Shown here piece after piece: positions 39,216-48,865 of a DNA stretch of 64,000 bases. The notes under the pieces were generated by a model that did no database searches, was not told the origin of the DNA, and saw nothing but the letters and a program-made list of their open reading frames with translations. Source of the stretch: Pomacea canaliculata (taxonomy: Eukaryota > Mollusca > Gastropoda > Architaenioglossa > Ampullariidae); assembly GCF_003073045.1 (NCBI RefSeq), contig NC_037599.1, positions 22,138,555 to 22,202,554 on the forward strand, read 5' to 3'. The first letter of the stretch is position 1. Each line of letters starts with the position of its first letter. Position numbers and translations under genes: made by a program.

Positions 39216-42200
39216 TCAACTTGTCTCATATGTTGTTAACAGTGCAGCATCTACTGGCTCCATGCACGAAGGGCATGTGAAGGAACGCATCAGCCAGTCA
39301 TCAATGCAGTCCTTGTGATACACGTGCATACATGGCAAAAAGCGAAGCACATCGCCCAGCATAAATTCACACATGCAGATGACACACCTAGAGACAGAAA
39401 AGCAGCTCTGATTTGCTAGCACAGCATAAACATCAACCAGATGGGGAGTGAAGGATTTCTAATAATTTTCTCAACAAAACAAAGGATCCCTGCAGATTAA
39501 TAAAATACTTGTGTGTAAATAAGTAATGCAGAGTGAGTGGGACTCATCATTAATGAGGTTAATATATAGCTGCCCTGTTTGCTTAAAAGGCCATTCTTAA
39601 TTGTGTAAAGTGTCAAAAGCATCAAACCCAGCAATGTAGTCCGAAGTTCCAGTCATACTTTGGCCAATATGTTGACAAACAGCTTTAGCAAATATATTGA
39701 CCAAAGTTTTACTGTCATAAATTTTCAAGACCCCTGGTTTCCTGAAAACTTTTTACAATGCTGCCACACTTTGTCAAATATTTGACAACATTTAACATAT
39801 TTCCATTCAAATCTGAAACACACTGCTACTAATGTTGATGAGTGTTGACTACTAGTGAATAGTTGTTTGGGTGTAACCAAGATGAATAAATCTGGCACCT
39901 TATAAATTGTTATAATTTATTTTTAACTATAACAGAAACTATACAATATACACTACATATCAATAAACATATAGCCCGTTGTTAGAAAACAAAACAAATA
40001 TTTTTACATGCTATGAGAAAAAAAAAAATCAAAATCAGAATATGGAATGAGCAATCACACTAAGAATATTCTTGCAAAATTCTGTGACCATAAAAGACAG
40101 GAGTCCAGGATGAGCAGACATACGAGTTAAACAATACTTCTATATAAAGAGGAAACATAGCTTATCTCCAGGTAATTCTACCCACAATTGACCTGAGCAA
40201 CAGAAATAGAGGACAAGACAATGCTCTCATTTTAAAGACATGACTTTATCTCCCAATAAAAGGTAAAAAGGTTCTGACACTTGCCAAACATCATCACACA
40301 TTTAGTGCTTGGTCTATATAGATACATCAGAATACAAAGAATGGGGGGAAATTGGTGTTTTACGCCGTGCCAGCAATTGAGGCTATATTATGGCAAGGCA
40401 GCCAGCCCTGTAAACAGATGCCACGTGCAGAGAAAGAACAGCGTGCCCAAGACGAGAAATGAACTCTGGGCAGCCAACCTTCACTGTATTGGTGACAGGT
40501 GCTAACGGTTGAGCCACCGGACCGCTAGAATACAAAGAAAAAAAAAAAGGTTACATAATACTTGGCAAACCTAATCTAATGTGAGCTCTTTGTCAACATG
40601 TAGCCTGACATTGGGGTAATAGAGATAGAAGGTGGTTAAGTGCTACCTAATACTTAGTTGGCTGACAGAATTTAACTTGTGAGCTCTTTCTCATGGTGTG
40701 ACCTAGTGTAGGGTACTAAGGACAGAAGATGGCCAAGTCAAGTGTTACCCTGAATTTTAGTTGGGTTATCTAGGCCTGAATACCCGAGTGTGTGTGTGTG
40801 GGATACTAGGTCATGCTGAAGACAATTTTCTAAAAAGGTAAAATAATAAAATAGGCATTACAGAAAATATCGAGACTGGGAATTTAATGAGAAAATTAAT
40901 TGGGAGAATGTGCTCCAAAAACTTGTGACCAACAGGCAGACCCTGGAGAATGTGTTCCAAAAACTATTTATATAGTAATCATTTCACGCTGCACTTTTCT
41001 TTGCCATGTCCTCCCCTAATTTTCCCCCACCTAACTTTCACATGCAAGAGTAATCTTAATTTAAATGAATGGATGAAATTACCAAATCAGGTTGGGGTTC
41101 TTCTGGAATGCTTGGTGAGTAATGAATGATACTGATGGATTTAAACAAACAAATAAATTTCAATTTCAAAAAACAAACAAATGAATAAAACATTGTTCTC
41201 TTCAACATAAACTTTAAAGCAGACAGTTATCATCTTAAACCTGTTTATGACTTCAGTATTCTTTACAGTTGTTGATTCTTCAGTAGAATAAAAAAAATAA
41301 TAACTAGATGCATTCACTGAAGTGCTTTCTTGCCCATAAGTGACCAACCAAACCTGGACTTAATGACTATAGTATTCAGACAAAACAACATATCAAAAAA
41401 TCCTATGACTCTTTTCAAGATATCTTTAAAGGTGCACAGGACAACTGTATGGATATTCAGTTAGATTAAATAAACTATGATGGAGAAGAAGGCATCAGTG
41501 GAGATTCTCTTGATAGAGACATTTCACCTGAAGAAGTCATGTGTGCAATTAAACATCGTAAGGTAATAAAGCAGCTGATCCTGACGGACTAACATCTCAA
41601 CTAGCAAAAACAGAGTCCTGATGCTTTTTGGTTGAGATGTTTAACCATATATTTTCTTCAGGTATATATCTAGAATCATAACTGGAAGCCACTATTCACC
41701 CATTGCCCAATAAAGGAAATACCGATGATCCTAATAACTATAGAGGCATCTCCCTTCTTCTGTGCAGAAAACTTTACAGGTTTATACTAAATAAATAATT
41801 GGGTTGAAGAAACTAATGCCATTGATGAACTACAACTGGGGTTCTGAAGAGACCACAAATGACCATTATCTTTACCCTATACACCATGGTACAACAGCAC
41901 TTATTGCGAAACAAGAAACTATACGTAGCTTTATTGATTTTTGAGAAGGCTTTTACAAAAAAAAATATGGCTAGTTCTCTGGAAAAAAAGCATTCAGGAG
42001 AAATGCATCGTGCCTTGAAAAGTCTTTCAAAAATCGTGAAAAATAGGGTGTGCTCCAAAGCGCATCTCTATGTACATTCCAAAACCTCATGCATCCGATA
42101 CTGGTTACGCACAACTAGACTTGACCCCAGCAGACATTCATGGAAAGTGTGTAACATGCTGGTCGGGCATCATAATAGAGGGAAAGCGTGCTGGGTGTCT

Positions 42201-45108
42201 GAAGTGTGTGCGACTCTGTGCTTGTATGGTCTTAGCGGTGTCTGGGAGAATCAAGGTGTGCGAAACGATAGCAAATTTGTTTATGTGTTTAAGCAATGAC
42301 TACTTGTGTGTCATAAACCAGATTTGCATTATCATGTTACAGAGAGCCCTAAGTTTAACGTAGATGCAGGCGGAACCCTATTTGTACTGTGTCAGCAATG
42401 CCCTAATTTCGAATGGGGATCTCTGATTTAAAAACACACAAATGCAGGTTCACAACAGCCCTAAAGCCAGATTTAAATGACCCCTTTGCCATACCTCACA
42501 AGACGATGAAATACACCCACTTTTCCAATGCACTCAGCAGAAAGACTTAGGACATAGATTCCTGCCATACTCAACTCACCAATCTGTCTCTACCTAACAC
42601 TGTTTGGATCTATTGGCTGGATTCCATTCCACCCGCTTCACTTGCTTTGGCAGTGACCTCGAGCTACATTGACTAAACTAAAGGGATGACCGCCCTTTTG
42701 CAGTTTCATGTGATAACATTTCTTCATATTCTCAAGATTACTCAATATTGTCCCAGCATTCTCCTGATGTCACTAACATAATTTTCTGGAGTCATTACCA
42801 TTAAATCTACAGTTATCGCCATTTACTGTCGGAAAGCAGCGAGTCCTTGCATTGTTCTTTCTCATACATCTTTGTTACTTTTTGTTAACTTGTTCTACAT
42901 CTTTTTTACTACTTTATAATCTTGTTCAGCACAATAAGTTTGCCTTTGGCTGAGATATTGCACTTTATAAATTCCCACTTATTATTATTAACAACCTTTT
43001 CCATGATGCTAGTCTTTTTTTCACATCCTTCCTTTTGCAATGTTTTTGCAATATCATGTTACTCTCAGCTCTTGTTCTTGTCATTTGGTTCCTCTTTGTA
43101 TTTTCTGTATTTCATCTTATCCTTCGTTTAGTACAGATTTATAGCTTGTATGTTGTTTGTTTACCTGTCCCTCGTATGCTGTCCATGTTTTGTTCTTGTT
43201 CTTAAGCATTAAAAGCATGCTCCTTAGGAGTATGACTATGCGCTTTACTAATTTTACATTATTATTATTTACCTAGCCAGTTACCTTTACCACTGTTTTA
43301 AACGACGTACAAATGTCAGTAGCTAAACGAAGAAAATTATGTCCTTATTGTTATTCTCTTTGGATGAAATTGTTTATGCCAACTTATATTATCATGTACC
43401 TTTTGAATTGTTATATTTTATCCTAAAATTGTATAAGCTGTTCTTGCTTCCCGTGTTGTTGAGGCCACATGGCCTAAGAAATAAATTCTGTTCGTATATC
43501 CTTTAGATGGGGAGCTGAGAACATTTATCTTGTAGTCAATTCACTCCCAACCTCGTGAAATCATATCAAAATAAAAGAATCTATCTTCAAATGGTAGCAA
43601 ATAAATTGTCTATAAATCTTATTATTTTACTACAAAATATCTCCACATCAAACTTCTTCTGGGTAGCAAACAGTTTCATACTTTACTTACTCCTTTGCCT
43701 TTTTACTACTCCCATCATATATTCCAGTTGGAAGGTGGTTGATTAAGCCAAGTCTCTGTGCTATCTTGATCTGCTCCTCCTCAGTAAGCTGAGTGGCAGG
43801 ACGACTGACATTTGGTGATGGATGGTAAATTGGAACAACTTGTGCCTCCTACAACAATAAAGATTATTTACTAACCATAATGCAAGATAGGAAAAAGATG
43901 TTCGCTTGCGTATTCTCTCATAAACCAATTCTGATTATGGAATTAAGTATAAACATGGCACACGGAATCATTTTTCCCATTAATTTCTTATAAAAATCTG
44001 CGAAAGGTAAGGCACAAAGTGGCGAGGAATTACTATATTAACATTACACTACCTCTGGTTTAAAAGTCTAAAAATGCTTCAGCACTGAATTGTTCAGCAT
44101 AATTTGATTGGCTTATTTTAGTCATTTATTCTCAAGGTTAAAGTGAATTTATTTCATCTACAAAATATGTGTCTTTCAATTTATTCATGCTTTCATCACA
44201 TTTCTCATTCATGCATGAAAGAGCAAATAAAGCAATTTTTGTTCCCACCCCTTATGATTATTTTCAAACTATTTCTTATATTAATCTGTAGTATTATCAT
44301 CCACATGCTAAACAAAGAAAGGTGCCTGTAAAGTGTGTGAACAGAGTGCATGCAAACTTAAACTGACTTAGTGCTCAAGGGAGATGTCCTCGAAATTTGA
44401 TTAAGCTTATATTTATTTCCACACACCCAACACGTAGTACTGTAGCTGAATGTCTGGTATACTTCCTTATGGAAGTTTAAAAATGTTTCTTACAATTAAA
44501 AAGTTGAAATCCACAAACTTTATGTGTGTGCGTATATAAGTAAATAGATGCAGCTATACTGCATAACTTTTCTTAACAATTACTTTAAAAAGGAATTTAA
44601 CTTTGAATGATGCAAGTTTCTGAAACATGTGCTTTTAGTTTTGTGAATTTTACATTTGTACTGAGAATAATGCATTGTTATCACGAGGATCTTGTGTTGT
44701 TGAATCAACATTAAGTTTCTCTCCTTAATTATTTTAAAGCCCCATTTGAAGATTTAACTTAAACGATATCTCTTCTATTTCCACGCAATGTATGAATATA
44801 AGTATAGTGACAAAGAAATGCTTCCTAATCCCACTTTTGAGAAAGCCTATCTCATGATCTTGCAATTTATTTACCTTGATATGAGCACAAAACCATTTGT
44901 TCAACTATTTATAGCTAACCTTGCATCACAAGTGATAACAATGGCAGCACGAATCATAAGAAGCATATAAAGAATGTTCAAAGATAACCTGATATGGAGG
45001 TGGGGGTCCTAGTACTGGTCCTGGGTCAGGCCCGTGGTTTTCCTGGCTTTCGCTTCCATGTAAAAGCGAAATGTCGTCAGTATTTTGAGACTTAAAGCAG
45101 TTTCCCAT
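39216..45108 (-). CDS. RNF11: RING finger protein 11, 3 coding exons
   Basis: Exons on the minus strand are 44989-45108, 43691-43848 and 39216-39387, joined in phase to 149 residues (human 154). The N-terminus MGNC has Gly2 for myristoylation and a palmitoylatable Cys4. Then come DDISLLHGSES and the WW-domain-binding PPPPYQ motif (residues 35-40), the ubiquitin-interacting-like helix LTEEEQIKIAQRLGLI (about 60-75), and a C-terminal RING-H2: CVIC, LPCMHVYHKDC, then FTCPSC, ending VDAALLTTYETS. By family knowledge it is a membrane-anchored adaptor/E3 working with HECT ligases such as ITCH/NEDD4 and with the A20 complex on endosomes. The 4.3-kb intron 2 holds a SINE, a 98-bp duplication and a LINE fossil. 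Intron 1 begins with the weak donor CAG/GTTATC. The start codon is the first ATG and is fixed by the conserved MGNC. Confidence 0.96.
40342..40526 (-). mobile_element. tRNA-derived SINE, full insertion with 13-bp target-site duplication
   Basis: The element is flanked by identical AGAATACAAAGAA direct repeats at 40329-40341 and 40527-40539. On the minus strand its head, GCGGTCCGGTGGCTCAACCG, carries an A box (TGGCTCAACCG, 10 of 11 to consensus). About 50 nt later comes a B-box-like GTTCATTTC (8 of 9). The body continues to GGCGTAAAACACCAATTTCC, with no poly-A tail. A truncated relative lies at about 50955-51050. It is inserted in RNF11 intron 2. The named family is not assigned. Confidence 0.85.
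40575..40770. repeat. imperfect direct duplication, 98-bp unit
   Basis: Two adjacent copies, about 40575-40672 and 40673-40770, share GTGAGCTCTTT, an internal GATAGAAGGTGG/GACAGAAGATGG block and TTAGTTGG at the end. They are diverged by substitutions and small indels. Confidence 0.6.
41450..42420 (+). mobile_element. decayed LINE: reverse transcriptase core to C-terminal region
   Basis: Frame-broken plus-strand pieces in order: DISPEEVMCAIKHRK, DPNNYRGISLLLCRKLYRF, an FTLYTMVQ-type block with LYVALLIFEKAF (motif A, Asp replaced), HRALKSLSKIVKNRVCS, then NRGKACWVSEV and VWENQGV plus YVFKQ. This is the normal order of a non-LTR polyprotein from motif 1 to the C-terminal region, with the catalytic YxDD segment missing. 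It lies in RNF11 intron 2. The clade is not assigned. Confidence 0.65.
42989..43270 (+). repeat. LINE 3'-UTR-like repeat, copy A
   Basis: It aligns over about 270 bp with copy B (46038-46308) in the same orientation. Shared blocks include CAATATCATGTT, CTCTCAG, ATTTGGTTCC, TTTTCTGTATTT, GTATGCTGT, TTGTTCTTGTTCTTA and the palindrome CTCCTTAGGAG near the end, then AT-rich tail ATTATTATT. It is in RNF11 intron 2. Confidence 0.7.
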
Positions 45109-46000
45109 GATGTATTACAATAAAGAATTCTAACGTCCGAACGACGCGACAGCTGAAGCTGGTATGGCCATCTCTCCCGTCTGTCAACAACCAGCCAGAT
45201 GGTCGACCAAAACATTCAGCTGTTTACACCTTCATCGTGTCTCCTTGCGCTTGATGACGTCACATTTAGTCCTAGATTTTCTAGTTGGCGCTGACAACCG
45301 CGACTGATAATAAAAATAGGTAGCAACCGAGCAAACATCAATAATGTCAATACTAACTTTATTTACAGACTATTAAACATTTCAGAGTTTTGAATAATCC
45401 CCCACCCACACTGGCCTCTTTAGTGGTGGACATTGTTTGACACTATTAATAGCACTGCCGCGTAAAACAAATAACAAAAGGGGAAAAAATGTGCAATAAA
45501 TACGAAGAAGTTTAAATAATTTAAAATATAAAATAAGTGTAATAATCTCTTTTTGACATGTATAGTGTGGTGTTAGGCTATTATTCGATAGCTGACCTGC
45601 TCCGTTTCTTATGAGATCAATGATTTGGAATTTGCCAAGTAAACACAAGAGTATCCTCCCCTTTGAGAGGGAAAAAAAGTCCATCATTAACTAAGGTGCT
45701 GTCACCATATACAAGTTCATGGTGCTATTGTGTTTGTGTTACTGTAAAGGTCACCGGTGTGTGTGTGTGCTCTCGCGCGCGTACGAAAAATATGTGTTAG
45801 CTCGAAACGTGGCATTTCTTAATTTCTCTTGCACTGCCTCGACCTTGTGAACTTTGCTTTGGTCTTTAGTCATGGTGATTTTTTTCGTTCCTTAATTTCG
45901 AATTCTGGCGTCGTTCTAAAAAGGACGAAAAAAGAAAGAATACACTTTTCTTCGTCACAGTTTTACAAATATTTCATACTTTCCTTTGTACTTTACCAGT
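45109..46000. promoter_or_regulatory. divergent promoter RNF11 / PLGRKT
   Basis: The RNF11 start codon and the first exon expected for PLGRKT point away from each other here. The DNA is less AT-rich than its surroundings and has CpG-containing stretches near 45130-45310 and 45760-45790, including a GT repeat running into CGCGCG at about 45757-45785. The first non-coding PLGRKT exon was not located with confidence. Confidence 0.45.
45255..45262. promoter_or_regulatory. consensus CRE palindrome TGACGTCA
   Basis: A perfect cAMP-response-element palindrome lies 147 bp upstream of the RNF11 ATG in the divergent promoter. A position this close to the start favours a real CREB/ATF site, but it rests on motif alone. 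Confidence 0.5.
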
Positions 46001-46308
46001 CAGTTTGAAAACGCACCTCTTCCATAAACATTGCTCCTAACACCCTTTCCCACCATGCTAGTCCTATTTTGCCCCATTTCCCTGATCGTCTTCCATTTAC
46101 AATATCATGTTGCTCTCAGTTCTTGTTGTTATTTGGTTCCCGTTTTGCGTTTTCTGTATTTGATTTTATTCTTCGTTAGTATTGTTGTTTATTCTTTTAT
46201 TCCTGTTCCTGGTATGCTGTATGTTTCGTTCTTGTTCTTAGGCGTTAAGAGCATACGTACTCCTTAGGAGTGTAAGTGCTTTAAAATTTTTGCATTTCTT
46301 ACAATTAT
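45980..46308 (+). mobile_element. CR1-like LINE 3' end, copy B
   Basis: It opens with a frame reading VSLKTHLFHKHCS then stop (about 45999-46040), the usual C-terminal motif of CR1-like LINE polyproteins. It continues into a 3' UTR homologous to copy A at 42989-43270, including CTCCTTAGGAG at 46259-46269. Confidence 0.65.
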
Positions 46309-46519
46309 ACTAATCTCCATGGCCTTTGAGTTTGATAAAATCAAATAGCGAGGCGACGGAACGAAAAGTCACACCATGCACTTATGCACAACTGCACACT
46401 TGTATGCGCACATGAGAATGCAAACCCATATAGTCTTTTAAAAAAACCTCGAAAATGTTTTTCCCTATTTAGATGCACGGACAGATGTACACACGTGTGA
46501 TCTATTTGCTGATGTCTTC

Positions 46520-48825
46520 TTGATTCTAGTCGCCCCCAGTGGAACATAGGTCCGCAACTACACCCCGCCATTGGACCCAGTTCTGGACGTCCCTTTCCAG
46601 TTGGGACCATATCATGCCAGCTGCCTCCTCCTCTCTGTGGACTGATCTCCTCCATGTCTGTCTGGGTCTCCCAACCCTGCGCCTCCTCTTTGGGCTCCAG
46701 CCTAGAGCTTGTCTTGTTAAATTGTCCGCCTTCTTTCGCAAGGTGTGACAGATCCAGCCCCACTTCCGCTTCTTGATGTCTTGGCTGGCCGGTTTTTGTT
46801 TGGTTGTTTCCCACAGATCTGTATTGAAGATCTTCTCGGGACATCTGATGTTGAGGATGCGGCGCAGACATCTGTTGGTGAATGTCCGAATCTTGTTGTT
46901 GATGGTGTTTGTCATATGCCATTTCTCAGATCCATATAGAACAGGGGTGGGCAATTAATTTTCCCAAGGGGCTGCATGAGAAATTGGGATGGTTTTAGAG
47001 GGCCGGACTAATATAGTTAACTCAGTTTTACCCAATACTGTATACATAGTATATATACTGGCGGGCGGGCCATCGGGCGGGCCGGTCAGAGACAGGAGGC
47101 GGGCCGGCCTTTGCCCAGGTCTGATATAGAAGGACTGACTTTACATTTGTGTCAAAGATGTGGATCTTGGTGGGTAAAGATAAAGCCTTGGAGTTCAAGA
47201 TATGTTGCAGGGTGTGGAATTCAAGCCTGGCTTTGTTTATTCAGCTTCTTATATCTTCATCTGTACCTCCATCTTTGCTGACTATGCTGCCAAGGTAGGT
47301 GAAATGATCAGACTGTAATACATTCCCCATGTAGTTGAAGCCGGGCTTCTTGCTTGCTGTTGACCCGCATTACATCCATCTTCTTGATGTTGATGGTCAG
47401 GCCAGTCATCGCTGCTTCTGAGAGCCGAGTAAGCTTTGTCTGTGCATGTTGCTGCTTGTGGGACAAAAGGCTGATGTCATCTGCAAAGTTGAGATCCTCC
47501 AGTTGCCTTGCGAAGGTCCAGTGAATGCCTGTGTTGCTGTTAGAGGTTGTTCTTCTCATGATCCAGTCTATGACTATCAGGAAGATTGTCGGCAAGAGCA
47601 TACATCCTTGCCTACAGTCCTCACTGCGAAGAGGTCGGTCAGCTTTCCATTATGGATCACCTGGCTTGTCAAGTCCTCATACAGCTGCTGGATGATGCAA
47701 TGAACTTTAGTGGAAATCTGTAGTGCTGCATCAGCTTCCAGATGGTTTCCCTGTGTACAGAGTCAAAAGGCTTCTCAAAATCCACAAAAGTTATGTATAG
47801 GGGCGACTACCATTCAGTGGACTGTTCAATAATATTTCGTAGTGTAGCGATGATCTTTCATGATCTACCCTGCCGAAAACCTACCTGTTCTTGCCTCAGT
47901 CTCTTGTCTAGGGCATTCTTCAGTCTTTCCAGGATGATTCTGGTGAGCACCTTGCTAGGAATGGACAACATTGTAATCCCATGCCAATTGCTGACTGTGC
48001 CCGGTCGCCTTTTTTGGGTAGCTTTACTAGATAGCCAAGCTTCCAGTCTGCTGGAACTTGATCCTTTTCCCAAATTTTCCGCAGCAGGGGGTGTAGCATC
48101 TTCGCTGAAACTGTTGGGTCTGCCTTGAGTGCCTCTGCAGGAATGCCATCTGGGCCTGCCGCCTTGCCAGAATTCAAGGACTTGATGGCTTTGATGATTT
48201 CTGCTTTGGTTGGTGGGTGGGTGTTTACTTGGAGCTGTTTGGCAGCTGGGGCAATGTCTAAAGTGGTTGTTGGTGGCGGCCAGTTAAGTATTTCATCAAA
48301 ATGTTCCACCCAGTGAGATCTTTGTTTTGCATTCCTGGTAATGACGCTGTCATTCTTATTCTTTATTGGCCTCCACACATTGTTTTTTTTTCCTTCCTGA
48401 CAGAATTCGTGTAATTTCATATACATGTAGTCTCTTTGTGTTATTTTGCCCAGCTGCTTGTTCTGCCTTTTCTGCCATCCTGTGTGCGAACTGTCTCTTG
48501 TCGTCTCTTGCACTCTTCTTCACTTCTTAGTTTATCTCCCAGTACTTTACTCTGAGTTCTTCTTTTTCCTGCTGGTCTTGACATTGGTTGGTCTTTTTCT
48601 TCAGCTCTTTCCTTTCCTCTATCTTTTGCCAGGTCCATAAAGTCAGCCATTCCTTGTGCTGTTTTCCTTTTTTCCCCAGAATGCATATGCAGGCAGTCTT
48701 TCACGTCTCTTGTAATCCTGTCCAGTGGTTGGCCGCTGTTTCTTCCAGGAGTCCCTCTAGCACTGCAGACCTGTTTTTAACTTTGCAGTTGAACTCTTGC
48801 TGATGTCTAGCATATGCTCATTTAT
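46520..48825 (-). mobile_element. 5'-truncated RTE-like LINE, frame-broken, interrupted by an hAT MITE
   Basis: Minus-strand pieces in order: linker around EFNCKVKNRSAVLEGLLEE (about 48800); 47920-48513 with KAEIIKAIKSLNSGKAAGPD then GIPAEAL and ADWKLGYLVKLPKKGD; TMLSIPSKVLTRIILERLKN and EQVGFRQGRS; 47308-47601 with catalytic motif C FADDISLLSH; KSVLLY interrupted by the hAT insertion, then GSEKWHMTNT; and a C-terminus ending WRGVVADLCSTGGD at 46526. The endonuclease domain is lost and several frame shifts make it inactive. It occupies PLGRKT intron 1, antisense to that gene. Confidence 0.85.
46942..47123. mobile_element. hAT-type MITE, 182 bp, with 8-bp target-site duplication
   Basis: The ends are CAGGGGTGGGCAA and, inverted, CAGACCTGGGCAA (10 of 13 match), the hallmark of hAT termini. 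Both flanks carry ATATAGAA (46934-46941 and 47124-47131), the 8-bp duplication expected for hAT. The interior has GGCCGG-rich arms and no coding capacity. The LINE reading frame resumes exactly when the element and one duplication copy are removed. Confidence 0.93.
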
Positions 48826-48865
48826 TCTTTTTGTTTCAGAGAGCAACCCATTTTGTGAAAAAAAG

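Noticed and set aside
41859..42363. Two overlapping ORFs of 146 and 97 codons
   Set aside because: They are frames of a decayed LINE; the C-x2-C-like spacing in the second is out of the LINE frame and not a zinc finger.
46339..46958. Several plus-strand and overlapping minus-strand ORFs of 60-190 codons
   Set aside because: They are antisense or shifted frames of the LINE C-terminal region.
47446..48316. Plus-strand ORFs opposite the LINE
   Set aside because: They are shadow frames of the minus-strand reverse transcriptase.
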